From NCBI RefSeq assembly GCF_010993955.1, contig NZ_WIXL01000013.1, forward strand, positions 23,335 to 87,334: a stretch of 64,000 nt of DNA. The letters run 5' to 3'. This stretch comes from Oceanobacillus halotolerans. GTDB lineage: Bacteria > Bacillota > Bacilli > Bacillales > Amphibacillaceae. Shown in pieces: positions 35,210-43,212 of the stretch. Position 1 is the first letter of the stretch, and the number at the start of each line of letters is the position of its first letter. The notes beneath the pieces are model-generated. The model was given only the letters and a program-made list of their open reading frames with translations, was not told where the DNA came from and did no database searches. The position numbers were made by a program, and so were the translations under genes.

Positions 35210-35430
35210 TCGCATTTTTTCTTGTTTTTTAACGTCGCATTTTCTATAGATTGCGACGTGAGTTAAGGCTATGTATAGAGTGTTTATCCGTTCCGGAAAT
35301 ACACTTCGCTTTCACCAGGGGCATAAGTGACTGTCCGAAGCGGAAATCAACGACGCAATTTACGTCGCAATTTATATCAACTGTGCATTATAATTTATAC
35401 ACTTAATAAAGCAACAACCTTTCAGAATAC
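35210..35430 (-). repeat. Family D repeat, partial copy
   Basis: Contains GGAAATACACTTCGCTTTCACC, GCATAAGTGACTGTCC and the paired ACGTCGCA boxes, with TGTTGCTTTATTAAGTG-like sequence at the right. It fills the gap between the amidohydrolase operon promoter and the proS terminator. Confidence 0.6.
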
Positions 35431-35455
35431 AACCTTAAAAATATTTAAACATAAA

Positions 35456-35487
35456 AAACCGAGTGCTAACGCCTAGCACTCGGTTTT
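35456..35487 (-). terminator. Terminator of proS
   Basis: Perfect stem AAAACCGAGTGCTA/TAGCACTCGGTTTT with a 4-5 base loop. On the minus strand it is followed by a T-run (complement of 35452-35458). Confidence 0.88.
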
Positions 35488-35490
35488 GAC

Positions 35491-36930
35491 TTAATATGCT
35501 TTTGCCCAATATACTAACTCTTTTGCTTCTTTTCCACAGCATACACATGTATCTGCTACTTTTTCCTGTTCAAATGGAATACAACGTGATGTTGCTTGTG
35601 TTTCTTCTTTAATTTTTTCTTCACAAGCCTCATCTCCACACCACATCGCTTTTAGGAAACCACCCTCTTGCTCAAGCGTCTGGCTAAACTCATCCATATT
35701 TACTACAACTGATGTTTTTTCGTTAAGATGGTCCAATGCTTTCTGATATAAGTTTTGTTGAATTTCTTCTAGAAGAACTGGTAGACGTTGTTCAAGTTCT
35801 GCAAGTGCTACAAACTCTTTTTCTCCTGTATCACGGCGAACCAATACCACTTGATCTTTTTCAATATCTTTTGGTCCCATTTCAATTCGAACTGGAACAC
35901 CTTTCATTTCTGTCTCATTAAATTTCCAGCCTGGTGTTTTATCACTAGGATCAATATCCACACGGACAAGATCTTTAAGGCGATCGTGTAAATCATATGC
36001 TTTATCTAATACGCCTTCTTTATGCTGGGCGATTGGAACAACAATGGCCTGTGTTGGTGCAATGCGAGGTGGGATCACTAATCCTCGATTATCTCCATGT
36101 ACCATAATTAATGCTCCAATTAGTCGTGTTGTAATTCCCCAAGACGTTTGATGCACATATTGACTATCACCGTTTTCGTCTAAATACGTAATATCAAACG
36201 CTTCAGCAAATCCAGAGCCAAAGTGGTGAGACGTACCAGCTTGCAAGGCTTTCCCATCATGCATTAATGTTTCAATTGTTAATGTATAATTAGCACCTGC
36301 GAATTTTTCTTTTTCTGTTTTTCTGCCACGAACAACTGGAATTGCAAGATAGTTTTCTACAACATCTGCATATACCTCTAACATTTGATTCGTTTCTTCC
36401 GCTGCATCATCACTTGTAGCATGTGCTGTATGACCTTCTTGCCAATGGAATTCTAATGAACGTAAAAATGGACGTGTTGTTTTTTCCCAGCGCACCACAT
36501 TACTCCATTGATTATATAACATTGGCAGATCACGATAAGAATGAACATTTTTTGCATAGTATTCACAGAAAAGCACTTCAGAAGTTGGACGGACAGCTAA
36601 ACGTTCTGCTAGTTCTTCTTCTCCACCATGTGTAACCCATGCTACTTCTGGTGCGAATCCTTCCACATGATCTTTTTCTTTCTGTAGTAACCCTTCTGGA
36701 ATAAATAAAGGAAACGATACGTTAGAATGGCCAGTTGCTTTAATTTGTCGGTCTAGTTCATCTCGAATGTTTTCCCAAATCGCGTATCCATAAGGTTTAA
36801 TAATCATGGTTCCACGGACAGATCCATAGTCAACCAAATTAGCCTGCTTGACGACATCTGTATACCATTGCGCAAAATCGTCTTCCATTGCTGTTACTTT
36901 CTCCACAAACTGCTTATTTTTCTTCCCCAC
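35491..36930 (-). CDS. proS: Prolyl-tRNA synthetase, eukaryote/archaeal-like type
   Basis: A 479-residue class II synthetase of the shorter ProS type (no editing insertion). Motif 2 is in [20 protein letters not shown], motif 3 in [10 protein letters not shown], and a C-terminal zinc-like Cys cluster ([15 protein letters not shown]) precedes the final WAKAY. It charges tRNA-Pro. GTG at 36930 is preferred: AAGGAAGG lies 8 bases upstream, and it gives the family-like start [16 protein letters not shown] at 36939 is inside that site. It is controlled by the T-box upstream. Many bacilli also carry a long-form ProS elsewhere, which cannot be judged here. Confidence 0.95.
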   Translation of the reverse strand: MGKKNKQFVEKVTAMEDDFAQWYTDVVKQANLVDYGSVRGTMIIKPYGYAIWENIRDELDRQIKATGHSNVSFPLFIPEGLLQKEKDHVEGFAPEVAWVTHGGEEELAERLAVRPTSEVLFCEYYAKNVHSYRDLPMLYNQWSNVVRWEKTTRPFLRSLEFHWQEGHTAHATSDDAAEETNQMLEVYADVVENYLAIPVVRGRKTEKEKFAGANYTLTIETLMHDGKALQAGTSHHFGSGFAEAFDITYLDENGDSQYVHQTSWGITTRLIGALIMVHGDNRGLVIPPRIAPTQAIVVPIAQHKEGVLDKAYDLHDRLKDLVRVDIDPSDKTPGWKFNETEMKGVPVRIEMGPKDIEKDQVVLVRRDTGEKEFVALAELEQRLPVLLEEIQQNLYQKALDHLNEKTSVVVNMDEFSQTLEQEGGFLKAMWCGDEACEEKIKEETQATSRCIPFEQEKVADTCVCCGKEAKELVYWAKAY

Positions 36931-36967
36931 ACTAAACACCTTCCTTATATAAATTTAATTAAAAACA

Positions 36968-37090
36968 TTAGTAAAACTCGTATTTGCTCGTTCTTAGCGA
37001 ATTTGTTCGTTTTTCTAATACTTGGTACATTAAAATGTTGACAACGTTGAAACCACTTTTTGGCTAAAATTTTATACTTTCCAAACATAC
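36968..37090 (+). repeat. Family A repeat, copy 4, inside the proS leader
   Basis: Recognisable from AGTAAAACTCGTATTTGCTC to GGCTAAAATTTTATACTTTCC. It lies between the T-box terminator and proS. Its first hairpin has lost several pairs compared with copies 1 and 2. Confidence 0.75.
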
Positions 37091-37334
37091 AAAAAATCCT
37101 CCATCCGTAAAGGGACCGAGGATTGGTGGTACCACCCTTGTTTGCAAGCATTCATCAGAATAACTTACACACTTCATTAGATAACGGCTTTATACCGCGC
37201 ACATCTTCCAGAGCATATGCTCGTTATGATGGCGAACTCAAAAGGTAGGTTCTAACCTGTGTCTTTAGAAATTTGCACCAACCATTTCCTCTCTGAAAAG
37301 ACACCTGGTTATACTGATCCTTATCAACGCTTTT
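37091..37334 (-). promoter_or_regulatory. T-box riboswitch (proline) upstream of proS
   Basis: The minus strand carries the T-box core AAGGGTGGTACCACC (37125-37139) and a competing terminator AATCCTC...GAGGATT with TTTTT (37091-37125). Upstream is stem I with an AGAGAGG bulge, a GGTTGGTGC loop and GAACCTACC, in which CCT (37247-37249) is the likely proline specifier. Uncharged tRNA-Pro would allow read-through into proS. Confidence 0.9.
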
Positions 37335-37353
37335 CCTATATATTGTAATGTTT

Positions 37354-37382
37354 AATATAGCTATCTATTGCATCAAAGTCAA
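37354..37382 (-). promoter_or_regulatory. SigA-type promoter of the T-box/proS transcript
   Basis: On the minus strand TTGACT (37377-37382) and TATATT (37354-37359) are separated by 17 bp, about 20 bases before the T-box stem I. Confidence 0.75.
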
Positions 37383-37415
37383 GAAGTAGGATAGTTCATT
37401 ATTCTTACTCGTCAC

Positions 37416-37967
37416 TTATTTTACAGTTCCGCCCAACGTATTCGTAAAGTGACTTAGTGCCCAATCATGTCCTGCTTCATTAAAACTTGCTACGGCATCT
37501 TTATAGACAACTACTTTAAAGCCTTTGTTGTAAGCATCTACTGCTGTATGTAATACACAAATATCCGTGCAAACGCCAACGAGATGAACTTCTTCTATCC
37601 CTCGTTCACGAAGTTTTATTTCGAGATCTGTTCCTGCAAAAGCACTATATCTTGTTTTATCAATATAATATACATTTTTCTTTTGTTTGTGCTCTTCGTA
37701 TAGGCCAGATAATTTCCCATATAAATCACGACCTGGAGTTCCGATTATATTGTGAGGTGGAAATAGTGTAGATTCTGGGTGATAAGGGTCTTCTGCTTGA
37801 TGCGCATCAATGGCAAATACAACATAATCGTCATTATCCAAAAACTCTTTTGTAATCGAAACAACATTGTCCTCAATTGCCTGTCCAGGCTCCCCACAAG
37901 TTAGCTTCCCATCCGTTGCTACAAAATCATTGGTATAATCAACATTAATTAACGCATGTTTCCCCAC
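37416..37967 (-). CDS. pncA: Nicotinamidase (isochorismatase family)
   Basis: A 183-residue cysteine hydrolase with a catalytic triad Asp10 (NVDYTNDF), Lys104 and Cys137 (GVCTDICVLHTA), and metal ligands around Asp54, His56 and His63 (DAHQAEDPYHPES). It converts nicotinamide to nicotinate for NAD salvage. The GTG start has GGGGGAG 5 bases upstream. It is preceded by the His-rich 95-aa gene (28 bases) and the pyridoxal kinase gene on the same strand, so the three may form a cofactor-salvage operon. Confidence 0.9.
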   Translation of the reverse strand: MGKHALINVDYTNDFVATDGKLTCGEPGQAIEDNVVSITKEFLDNDDYVVFAIDAHQAEDPYHPESTLFPPHNIIGTPGRDLYGKLSGLYEEHKQKKNVYYIDKTRYSAFAGTDLEIKLRERGIEEVHLVGVCTDICVLHTAVDAYNKGFKVVVYKDAVASFNEAGHDWALSHFTNTLGGTVK

Positions 37968-37995
37968 TTTTACTCCCCCATTTCAACTAATGAAT

Positions 37996-38283
37996 CTATT
38001 CTTTTTTCTTATCTACCTCTGCCAAAGGATCAAATCCATCTCCAACGATTTTAAAGGAATCTTTTCCTTCATTTAATTCAGAAACAAATACATCCCAATT
38101 TGCAGCATTTACGGCAATTAGAAATAGACGATCTAATACATCTAAATCCTCAAGTGCCATAATTTTCCCTTTTATATCTTCAGGGACCCCGCCAAAACGC
38201 ATCTGAATTAATCCTAAAAGGTCTTCCTTTTCTCTTGTTGTTACAGTCTCATGACGATGATCATGTTCGTGTTCATGTTCCAT
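37996..38283 (-). CDS. Small protein with His-rich N-terminus and DUF4351-like C-terminus
   Basis: A 95-residue cytoplasmic protein. It opens with alternating His and Glu/Asp (HEHEHDHRHE), a plausible metal-binding stretch. The middle, LLGLIQMRFGGVPEDIK followed by LEDLDVLDRLFLIAVNAA, resembles the short helical motif of DUF4351/Rpn-type tails (RFG, VP, I, L pattern), which usually sits at the end of nuclease-like proteins but here stands alone. The function is unknown. It has a good ribosome site (AGGAGG) and lies between pdxK and pncA. Confidence 0.65.
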   Translation of the reverse strand: MEHEHEHDHRHETVTTREKEDLLGLIQMRFGGVPEDIKGKIMALEDLDVLDRLFLIAVNAANWDVFVSELNEGKDSFKIVGDGFDPLAEVDKKKE

Positions 38284-38342
38284 TATATACCTCCTAGTTG
38301 TAGTGCGTCTACGTTTAGTATAACAAACTTACTATGTTATTC

Positions 38343-39179
38343 CTATTCCTCATTATCTATCTTAATAGCATGCTCACTACCAAATTTCCGTCTTGCTGCA
38401 TGATAGGTTGGACCTACGATATCTGTATAAGAAAAACCATATGAAATAGCAGTCGTCACAAAATCTTTTGCTAATTCTACAGCCTGTATTAATGTTTTTC
38501 CTTTTGCTACATATGCAGCAATTGCAGCTGAATATGTACAACCTGCACCACTTGTATTTCTAGTATCGATCTTAGGTGCTTCCAACAGGGTTACCGTTTT
38601 TCCATTAAATAATACATCAACTGCGGGACCATTTAGGTTTCTTCCACCTTTTATTAAAACATACTGTGACCCAAGGCTATATAGATCAATAGTTGCTTGT
38701 TTTAAATCTTCTATTGTAGTTAATGGTCGGTTATCCAATAATATGGAAGCTTCATGTAAATTTGGTGTAATAATGGTTGCCTGTGGAATCAATTCCTGTT
38801 TCAAAACCTCTATCGCATCGTCATCTAAAAGGATGGATCCCATTTTTCCAACCATAACAGGATCAACAATAACATGTTGAAGCGATGTCTCCCTAATTAA
38901 ATGTGCCGTTCGTTGTATAATATCCTTTGAAAATAACATGCCAGTCTTTACTGCATCGACTCCAACTTGTTTTCGTGCTGTAGCAAATTGTGCCTCTATT
39001 GCTTCTACTGTTTGTAGGTGGATATTTTTTCTTGTAACTGGATGCTTGGCTACAATCGCAGTAATCACACTCATTCCATATACATCTAGCTCTTGAAAGG
39101 TTTTTAAATCTGCTTGTATTCCTGCACTACCTCCAGCCGCTGAGCCAGCGATAGTTAATACACGAGCTGGCTTTTTCAT
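38343..39179 (-). CDS. pdxK: Pyridoxal/pyridoxine kinase of the ThiD fold
   Basis: A 278-residue ribokinase-like kinase. N-terminal TIAGSAAGGSAGIQADLKTF, the GTGMLF-type middle (AVKTGMLFS), DPVMVGK, and the catalytic Cys form GAGCTYSAA. The C-terminal VGPTYHAARRKFG matches B. subtilis PdxK (YwdB) rather than ThiD, and no thi genes are nearby. It phosphorylates B6 vitamers and perhaps hydroxymethylpyrimidine. AAGGTG precedes the ATG. DUF456 lies 19 bases upstream on the same strand, so it may be part of the same transcript. Confidence 0.85.
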   Translation of the reverse strand: MKKPARVLTIAGSAAGGSAGIQADLKTFQELDVYGMSVITAIVAKHPVTRKNIHLQTVEAIEAQFATARKQVGVDAVKTGMLFSKDIIQRTAHLIRETSLQHVIVDPVMVGKMGSILLDDDAIEVLKQELIPQATIITPNLHEASILLDNRPLTTIEDLKQATIDLYSLGSQYVLIKGGRNLNGPAVDVLFNGKTVTLLEAPKIDTRNTSGAGCTYSAAIAAYVAKGKTLIQAVELAKDFVTTAISYGFSYTDIVGPTYHAARRKFGSEHAIKIDNEE

Positions 39180-39198
39180 GATACATCACCTTTCTAAA

Positions 39199-39684
39199 TT
39201 AAAATATAACAACAAAGAAGAACCAAATAATCATAATAAGCTGGATAACAATTTTGGCTGCTGTTCCACTAAGAAACCCAATTAGCGAACCAATAGATGC
39301 TCTTACTGCTTCTTTTACTGTTCGTTGCTGCAACAATTCGATTATAACAACCGCAATAAAGGGGACGATAATGATACCAAACGGAGGAGTCACGAACGAT
39401 CCAACAATAACTGCGATTGCAGCACCTCTTTCTCCCCATTTACTACCTCCAAATTTTTTGACAAAGTAACTGTTCGCTATAATATCAGCGACAATTAAAA
39501 TCAGGGTAAAGACAGTCATCGCAATCCAAAAATAGACAGCTAATTCGTCAGCATCAATCACAAAATGATAGAGAAAAAAACCAATCCATAAAACGAGAAC
39601 AGATGGGATAATCGGAAATAATATTCCTATAAAGCTAGCTATAAATAATGCAATAATGATAATCCAAATAATAATTTCACCCAT
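39199..39684 (-). CDS. DUF456 membrane protein (YqgC-like)
   Basis: A 161-residue protein with four or five hydrophobic segments and the DUF456 hallmarks: GILFPIIPSVLVLWIG near the start, KKFGGSKWGERGAAI in the loop and IIVPFIAVVIIELL later. The function of the family is unknown. The start at 39684 has GGAGG 6 bases upstream; an ATG at 39696 precedes that site. Probably the first gene of the pdxK/pncA transcript; divergent from cwlK. Confidence 0.85.
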   Translation of the reverse strand: MGEIIIWIIIIALFIASFIGILFPIIPSVLVLWIGFFLYHFVIDADELAVYFWIAMTVFTLILIVADIIANSYFVKKFGGSKWGERGAAIAVIVGSFVTPPFGIIIVPFIAVVIIELLQQRTVKEAVRASIGSLIGFLSGTAAKIVIQLIMIIWFFFVVIF

Positions 39685-39827
39685 AATTTCCTCCATTCCT
39701 TCCTATTATATATGATTTTATGTGAACTATTTCTTTTCCTAGTACCTATTATACCCCTTATTCTTTATTCCCCCATTACAAGTTGTTATACTAACCACAT
39801 TATATCGATCTTTTAAGGAGTATTGTA

Positions 39828-40406
39828 ATGAAAACAATTCGGAAAGGTCTTTTACTATGGATTGTGATTATTTTATTTTTCATGACGCTATTATACGTTT
39901 ACAATCAAATAGATCGTCGCTATATTGATCTAGGGCAAGATGCACCTATTCCAACAGAACTCCACCCTATTGTAGAAATAAAAAAAGAAATATTACTAGA
40001 GAAAGTTTCTACCTTAGACATCGATATGGTCATCACTGAAACAATCCGATCGATCGAGGAACAAAACCAGTTGTATGAACAAGGAAGGTCAAAAGACGGC
40101 AATATTGTTACATATGCAAAAGGTGGCGAGTCCTATCATAATTATGGACTAGCAATTGATTTTGCCATTATAGATACCAATGGAAATATTACATGGGATA
40201 CCAATTATGACGGAAACGATAATGGAAAATCAGATTGGGAAGAAGTAGCTGGTGTTGCAAAAGAATTAGGCTTTGAATGGGGTGGAGATTGGAAACAATT
40301 TAAGGATTACCCCCACCTACAGATGGACTTCGGACTTAGTATTCGTCAATTACAAAATGGCTTAAGGCCTCGTGAAGACTTGGACTACAATGAAACAGAA
40401 CAGTAG
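39828..40406 (+). CDS. cwlK: L-alanyl-D-glutamate peptidase CwlK (M15 family)
   Basis: A 192-residue membrane-anchored peptidase. One N-terminal TM helix (about 7-25) precedes a VanY/M15 domain with zinc ligands His104 and Asp111 in SYHNYGLAIDF and His164 in DYPHLQMDF, plus DWEEV before it. It closely follows B. subtilis CwlK from memory (HPIV, EEQN.LYEQGR, NDNGKSDW). It cleaves the L-Ala-D-Glu bond in peptidoglycan stem peptides outside the membrane. AAGGAG precedes the ATG. Monocistronic. Confidence 0.92.
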   Translation: MKTIRKGLLLWIVIILFFMTLLYVYNQIDRRYIDLGQDAPIPTELHPIVEIKKEILLEKVSTLDIDMVITETIRSIEEQNQLYEQGRSKDGNIVTYAKGGESYHNYGLAIDFAIIDTNGNITWDTNYDGNDNGKSDWEEVAGVAKELGFEWGGDWKQFKDYPHLQMDFGLSIRQLQNGLRPREDLDYNETEQ

Positions 40407-40479
40407 ACATATGCTTGATTTCTCATCTATAATAAAGTTATCTCGAATTCGTGATAAATTTTAAAGGTGGCGTTTATTA

Positions 40480-41457
40480 ATGGAACTAAAAGGAATTCAT
40501 CATGTTTCTGCAATTACAGCCAATGCAGAAGCAAATTACCATTTCTATACGGAAGTCTTAGGAATGCGTCTTGTTAAAAAAACAGTAAACCAAGATGATA
40601 CATCGGTTTATCATCTATTTTATGCTGATGAAGTCGGAAATCCTGGAACCGATTTGACCTTTTTTGAAATTCCACAAGCAGGAAACACCTACGAAGGAAT
40701 CAGCAGTATATCGAATACATCCTTACGTGTACCAAATGATGATGCTCTGAATTATTGGGTAAATAGACTCACCGAATATGAAGTGGAACATCAAGGGATT
40801 TCAGAAGAAGCTGGGCGGAAAGTAATCCATTTTCGTGACCCTGAAAGACAACGATTAGCTTTAGTATCAGATGAAACAAATGAAGGTGTAGTCGGTGGTA
40901 TACCTTGGGATCGGAGTAGTGTACCTGTTGAGAAAGGAATAATCGGACTTGGACCTTCTAAGTTAACAGTAAAAGACCCAGAGCCAACCATTGCCATCCT
41001 GACAAAGCTTATGACATTTAAACAGGTAGGAACATATTCATCACCAGTGGAAAATCAACCACCCATTCAAATTTTTTCAACAGGAGAAGGAGGTACAGGT
41101 GCTGAAGTTCACCTTGAAGTCCGAAATGATTTACCAAGAGAACGGCCAGGACGGGGAAGTGTTCATCATGTAGCATTCCGTGTAGAAAATGAAGAAGAAT
41201 TAGCTGAATGGCGAGATCGCCTACAGGAAATTAGGGTGCCAAATTCCGGGTTAGTCGATCGTTTCTATTTTAAATCACTATATTTTCGTGAACCAAATGG
41301 GATTTTATTCGAGCTAGCAACAGATGGACCTGGATTTGCAACAGATGAAGATATAGAATATTTAGGGGAATCACTAGCATTACCACCATTTTTTGAGGAT
41401 CGACGAGAAGAGATAGAAGCTAAATTAAAACCACTAGATACCAAAAAGTTACATTAA
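40480..41457 (+). CDS. mhqA: MhqA-like ring-cleaving dioxygenase (VOC family)
   Basis: A 325-residue two-module VOC dioxygenase. Module 1 opens with LKGIHHVSAIT and contains VKKTVNQDDTSVYHLFYAD and GNPGTDLTFFEIP; module 2 has GSVHHVAFRV and REPNGILFELATDGPGF, giving the 2-His-1-Glu iron site. This matches MhqA/MhqO-type hydroquinone-specific dioxygenases, which detoxify quinone precursors and are repressed by MhqR in B. subtilis. No mhqR is adjacent. AAAGGTGG precedes the ATG. Followed by a terminator. Confidence 0.9.
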   Translation: MELKGIHHVSAITANAEANYHFYTEVLGMRLVKKTVNQDDTSVYHLFYADEVGNPGTDLTFFEIPQAGNTYEGISSISNTSLRVPNDDALNYWVNRLTEYEVEHQGISEEAGRKVIHFRDPERQRLALVSDETNEGVVGGIPWDRSSVPVEKGIIGLGPSKLTVKDPEPTIAILTKLMTFKQVGTYSSPVENQPPIQIFSTGEGGTGAEVHLEVRNDLPRERPGRGSVHHVAFRVENEEELAEWRDRLQEIRVPNSGLVDRFYFKSLYFREPNGILFELATDGPGFATDEDIEYLGESLALPPFFEDRREEIEAKLKPLDTKKLH

Positions 41458-41495
41458 TAAAGTGTAGTGAGCTAGGTTAGTGAATAAATCTACGT

Positions 41496-41527
41496 ACACA
41501 CGTTATTTTAATAGCGTGTGTTTTTTA
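41496..41527 (+). terminator. Terminator of mhqA
   Basis: Stem ACACACG/CGTGTGT with extra A-T pairs inside, followed by TTTTTTATTTATT. Confidence 0.75.
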
Positions 41528-41559
41528 TTTATTGATGCCGTACTCATGAAGATTTATAC

Positions 41560-41775
41560 TTGAAGTATTGACTATTAGCGGAATGAGGATTCCTCTCGAC
41601 CTTAAAAGTGTGATATCTTTATGCAATAACGGAACCAGGGACCACCTAGTTTCAATTGATGAATCCTCTTTCCGTTATTTCCTGAAAAACCCCATTTGAA
41701 GCATGGTCGCGGATCCTCATTCCGTTAAATATACATCAAAAAGTGAACTCATTGTCCAAAATATAAATTAAAATC
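41560..41775 (-). repeat. Family E repeat, full copy
   Basis: Reads on the minus strand as forward boxes TTAACGGAATGAGGATCC and AATAACGGAAAGAGGATTC, 50 bases apart, then reverse boxes GGTTCCGTTATTG and CTCATTCCGCTAATAG, 51 bases apart. The middle phrase GATCCGCGACCAT is shared with 30980-31010. Confidence 0.75.
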
Positions 41776-41807
41776 AATCAAATAAATGCTAGTTTAGGTA
41801 CTGACGT

Positions 41808-41963
41808 ATTCTCGATTCACTATTGGTAAATTTACTGCTGGTTTGTGCTTCGATTAAGCATTCTCGAGTAACTTTTGACGATCATCACTTCTGTAATTTG
41901 CATCGACATGCACTCTCGATCCACTTTTGGCAACCCTCATAACTGATTTTTGCATCGACAAGC
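41808..41963 (+). repeat. Family G tandem array, three 52-bp units
   Basis: Units 41808-41859, 41860-41911 and 41912-41963 are exactly 52 bases each and diverged. Shared segments are TCTCGATYCACTTTTGG near the start and TTTGCATCGACAWGC at the end. Adjacent units form ATCGA...TCGAT dyads across their junctions. From 41964 to the EhuB start at 42266 nothing else is recognised. Confidence 0.8.
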
Positions 41964-42265
41964 TGCCTTGTTCCCTTTCCGAGCTTCCTTAGCCTAACCA
42001 CCACATTAATCTAAACCAACTAACCGTTTTCACATTTAATTTTCAGCATTTTAGATTAAGGGATAGCATGTTTTAAGATATTGAATTAATTAGACTCTCA
42101 TGGAATATATTAAAACGATATAGTAATTTATTGAAAAATACTGAGTTTGAGATAAATTTTAAATTCCACTAAGCTAATAACTATGTGTTAACGTAAGGGT
42201 CATACATAATACCTTATCGTTAGCTTTCATTCATACACTATAATAAACGGAGGGTCTTTTACAAC

Positions 42266-43147
42266 GTGAAAAAATTTATCCTGACAACGTTAATATGCAT
42301 TTCGTTTGCAATACTAACAGGTTGTGGCACAGATGAAACTAGTAGTGAGAGTAAACAAGAAAGTAAATTATCATCCTTACAGGCAGAAGGTACGGTTACC
42401 ATTGGTTTTTCGAATGAAAAGCCTTATGCATATGAGGAAGATGGTGAACTGAAAGGTGCCGCCGTTGATATTGCTGCTGCTGTATTTAAAGAGCTAGGCA
42501 TCGAAAATATGGAATCTCATCTTGCCGATTATAGTCAATTGATTCCAGGTCTTAACGCTAAGAAATTTGATGTCATTACAGCAGGTATGGGAATTAATCC
42601 TGATCGCTGTGAAAATGCAGCCTTTGCTGAACCTGAATTAAAATATGGGTATGGTTTAATTGTTCCAAAAGGAAATCCATTAGGGTTAAATAGCTTTGAA
42701 GATATTGCAGATAATCCAGATGCTACTGTCGTTGCTATGTCTGGTGCAATGGAAAATGGCTTCTTAAAATCAGAGGGGGTTCCTGAAGGTCAAATTACCA
42801 ATGCAGCAGCCATCCCTGAGATGTTCTCATTTGTTGAATCTGGCAGAGCGGATGCAACAACAGGAACTGATATTACCATTAAATTAGCTTTAGAAAATGC
42901 CGATACGGATGAATTGGAGTTTGTTACTGATTTTGAGCAGCCTGATGTTGAAGGCGTGCCGACATATGGTGCACCTGCATTCCATTTAGATGATACAGCT
43001 TTACGTGATGCTTATAATGAAAAACTAGCTGAATTAAAGGAAGACGGTACAGTCGCAAAGTTATTAGAGAAAAATGGATTTAGCACAGACATGCATACAG
43101 TAGAACCTAATATTACCGCTGAAATGCTATGTAATGGAGAAGTTTAA
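42266..43147 (+). CDS. ehuB: Ectoine/hydroxyectoine-binding lipoprotein EhuB, solo paralogue
   Basis: A 293-residue lipoprotein with lipobox LTGC (Cys20). Its SBP_bac_3 domain is highly similar to the second EhuB at 45010, sharing the stretch EKPYAYEEDGELKGAAVDIA and INPDRCENA. EhuB proteins capture ectoine and hydroxyectoine outside the membrane. This copy has no permease of its own; it probably feeds the EhuCDA complex encoded 2.9 kb downstream, perhaps with different affinity or timing. The GTG start has GGAGGG 11 bases upstream, the same long spacing as the paralogue. It ends at a bidirectional terminator. Confidence 0.88.
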   Translation: MKKFILTTLICISFAILTGCGTDETSSESKQESKLSSLQAEGTVTIGFSNEKPYAYEEDGELKGAAVDIAAAVFKELGIENMESHLADYSQLIPGLNAKKFDVITAGMGINPDRCENAAFAEPELKYGYGLIVPKGNPLGLNSFEDIADNPDATVVAMSGAMENGFLKSEGVPEGQITNAAAIPEMFSFVESGRADATTGTDITIKLALENADTDELEFVTDFEQPDVEGVPTYGAPAFHLDDTALRDAYNEKLAELKEDGTVAKLLEKNGFSTDMHTVEPNITAEMLCNGEV

Positions 43148-43164
43148 CATTATATAAAGAGACC

Positions 43165-43205
43165 AAAAGATCGCATCTCGTCCAATGGAGATGCGATCTT
43201 TTTAT
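43165..43205. terminator. Bidirectional terminator between ehuB and the oxidoreductase gene
   Basis: A 14-15 bp perfect stem AAAGATCGCATCTC/GAGATGCGATCTTT with A/T-runs on both sides. It serves the two convergent genes. Confidence 0.88.
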
Positions 43206-43212
43206 TCTTACC

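Noticed and set aside
37091-37334. Small protein frame in the proS leader
   Set aside because: The stretch is explained in full by the T-box riboswitch.
41808-41963. CRISPR-like array
   Set aside because: The units are contiguous with no unique spacers, only three copies, diverged, and no cas gene is nearby. It is a tandem repeat.
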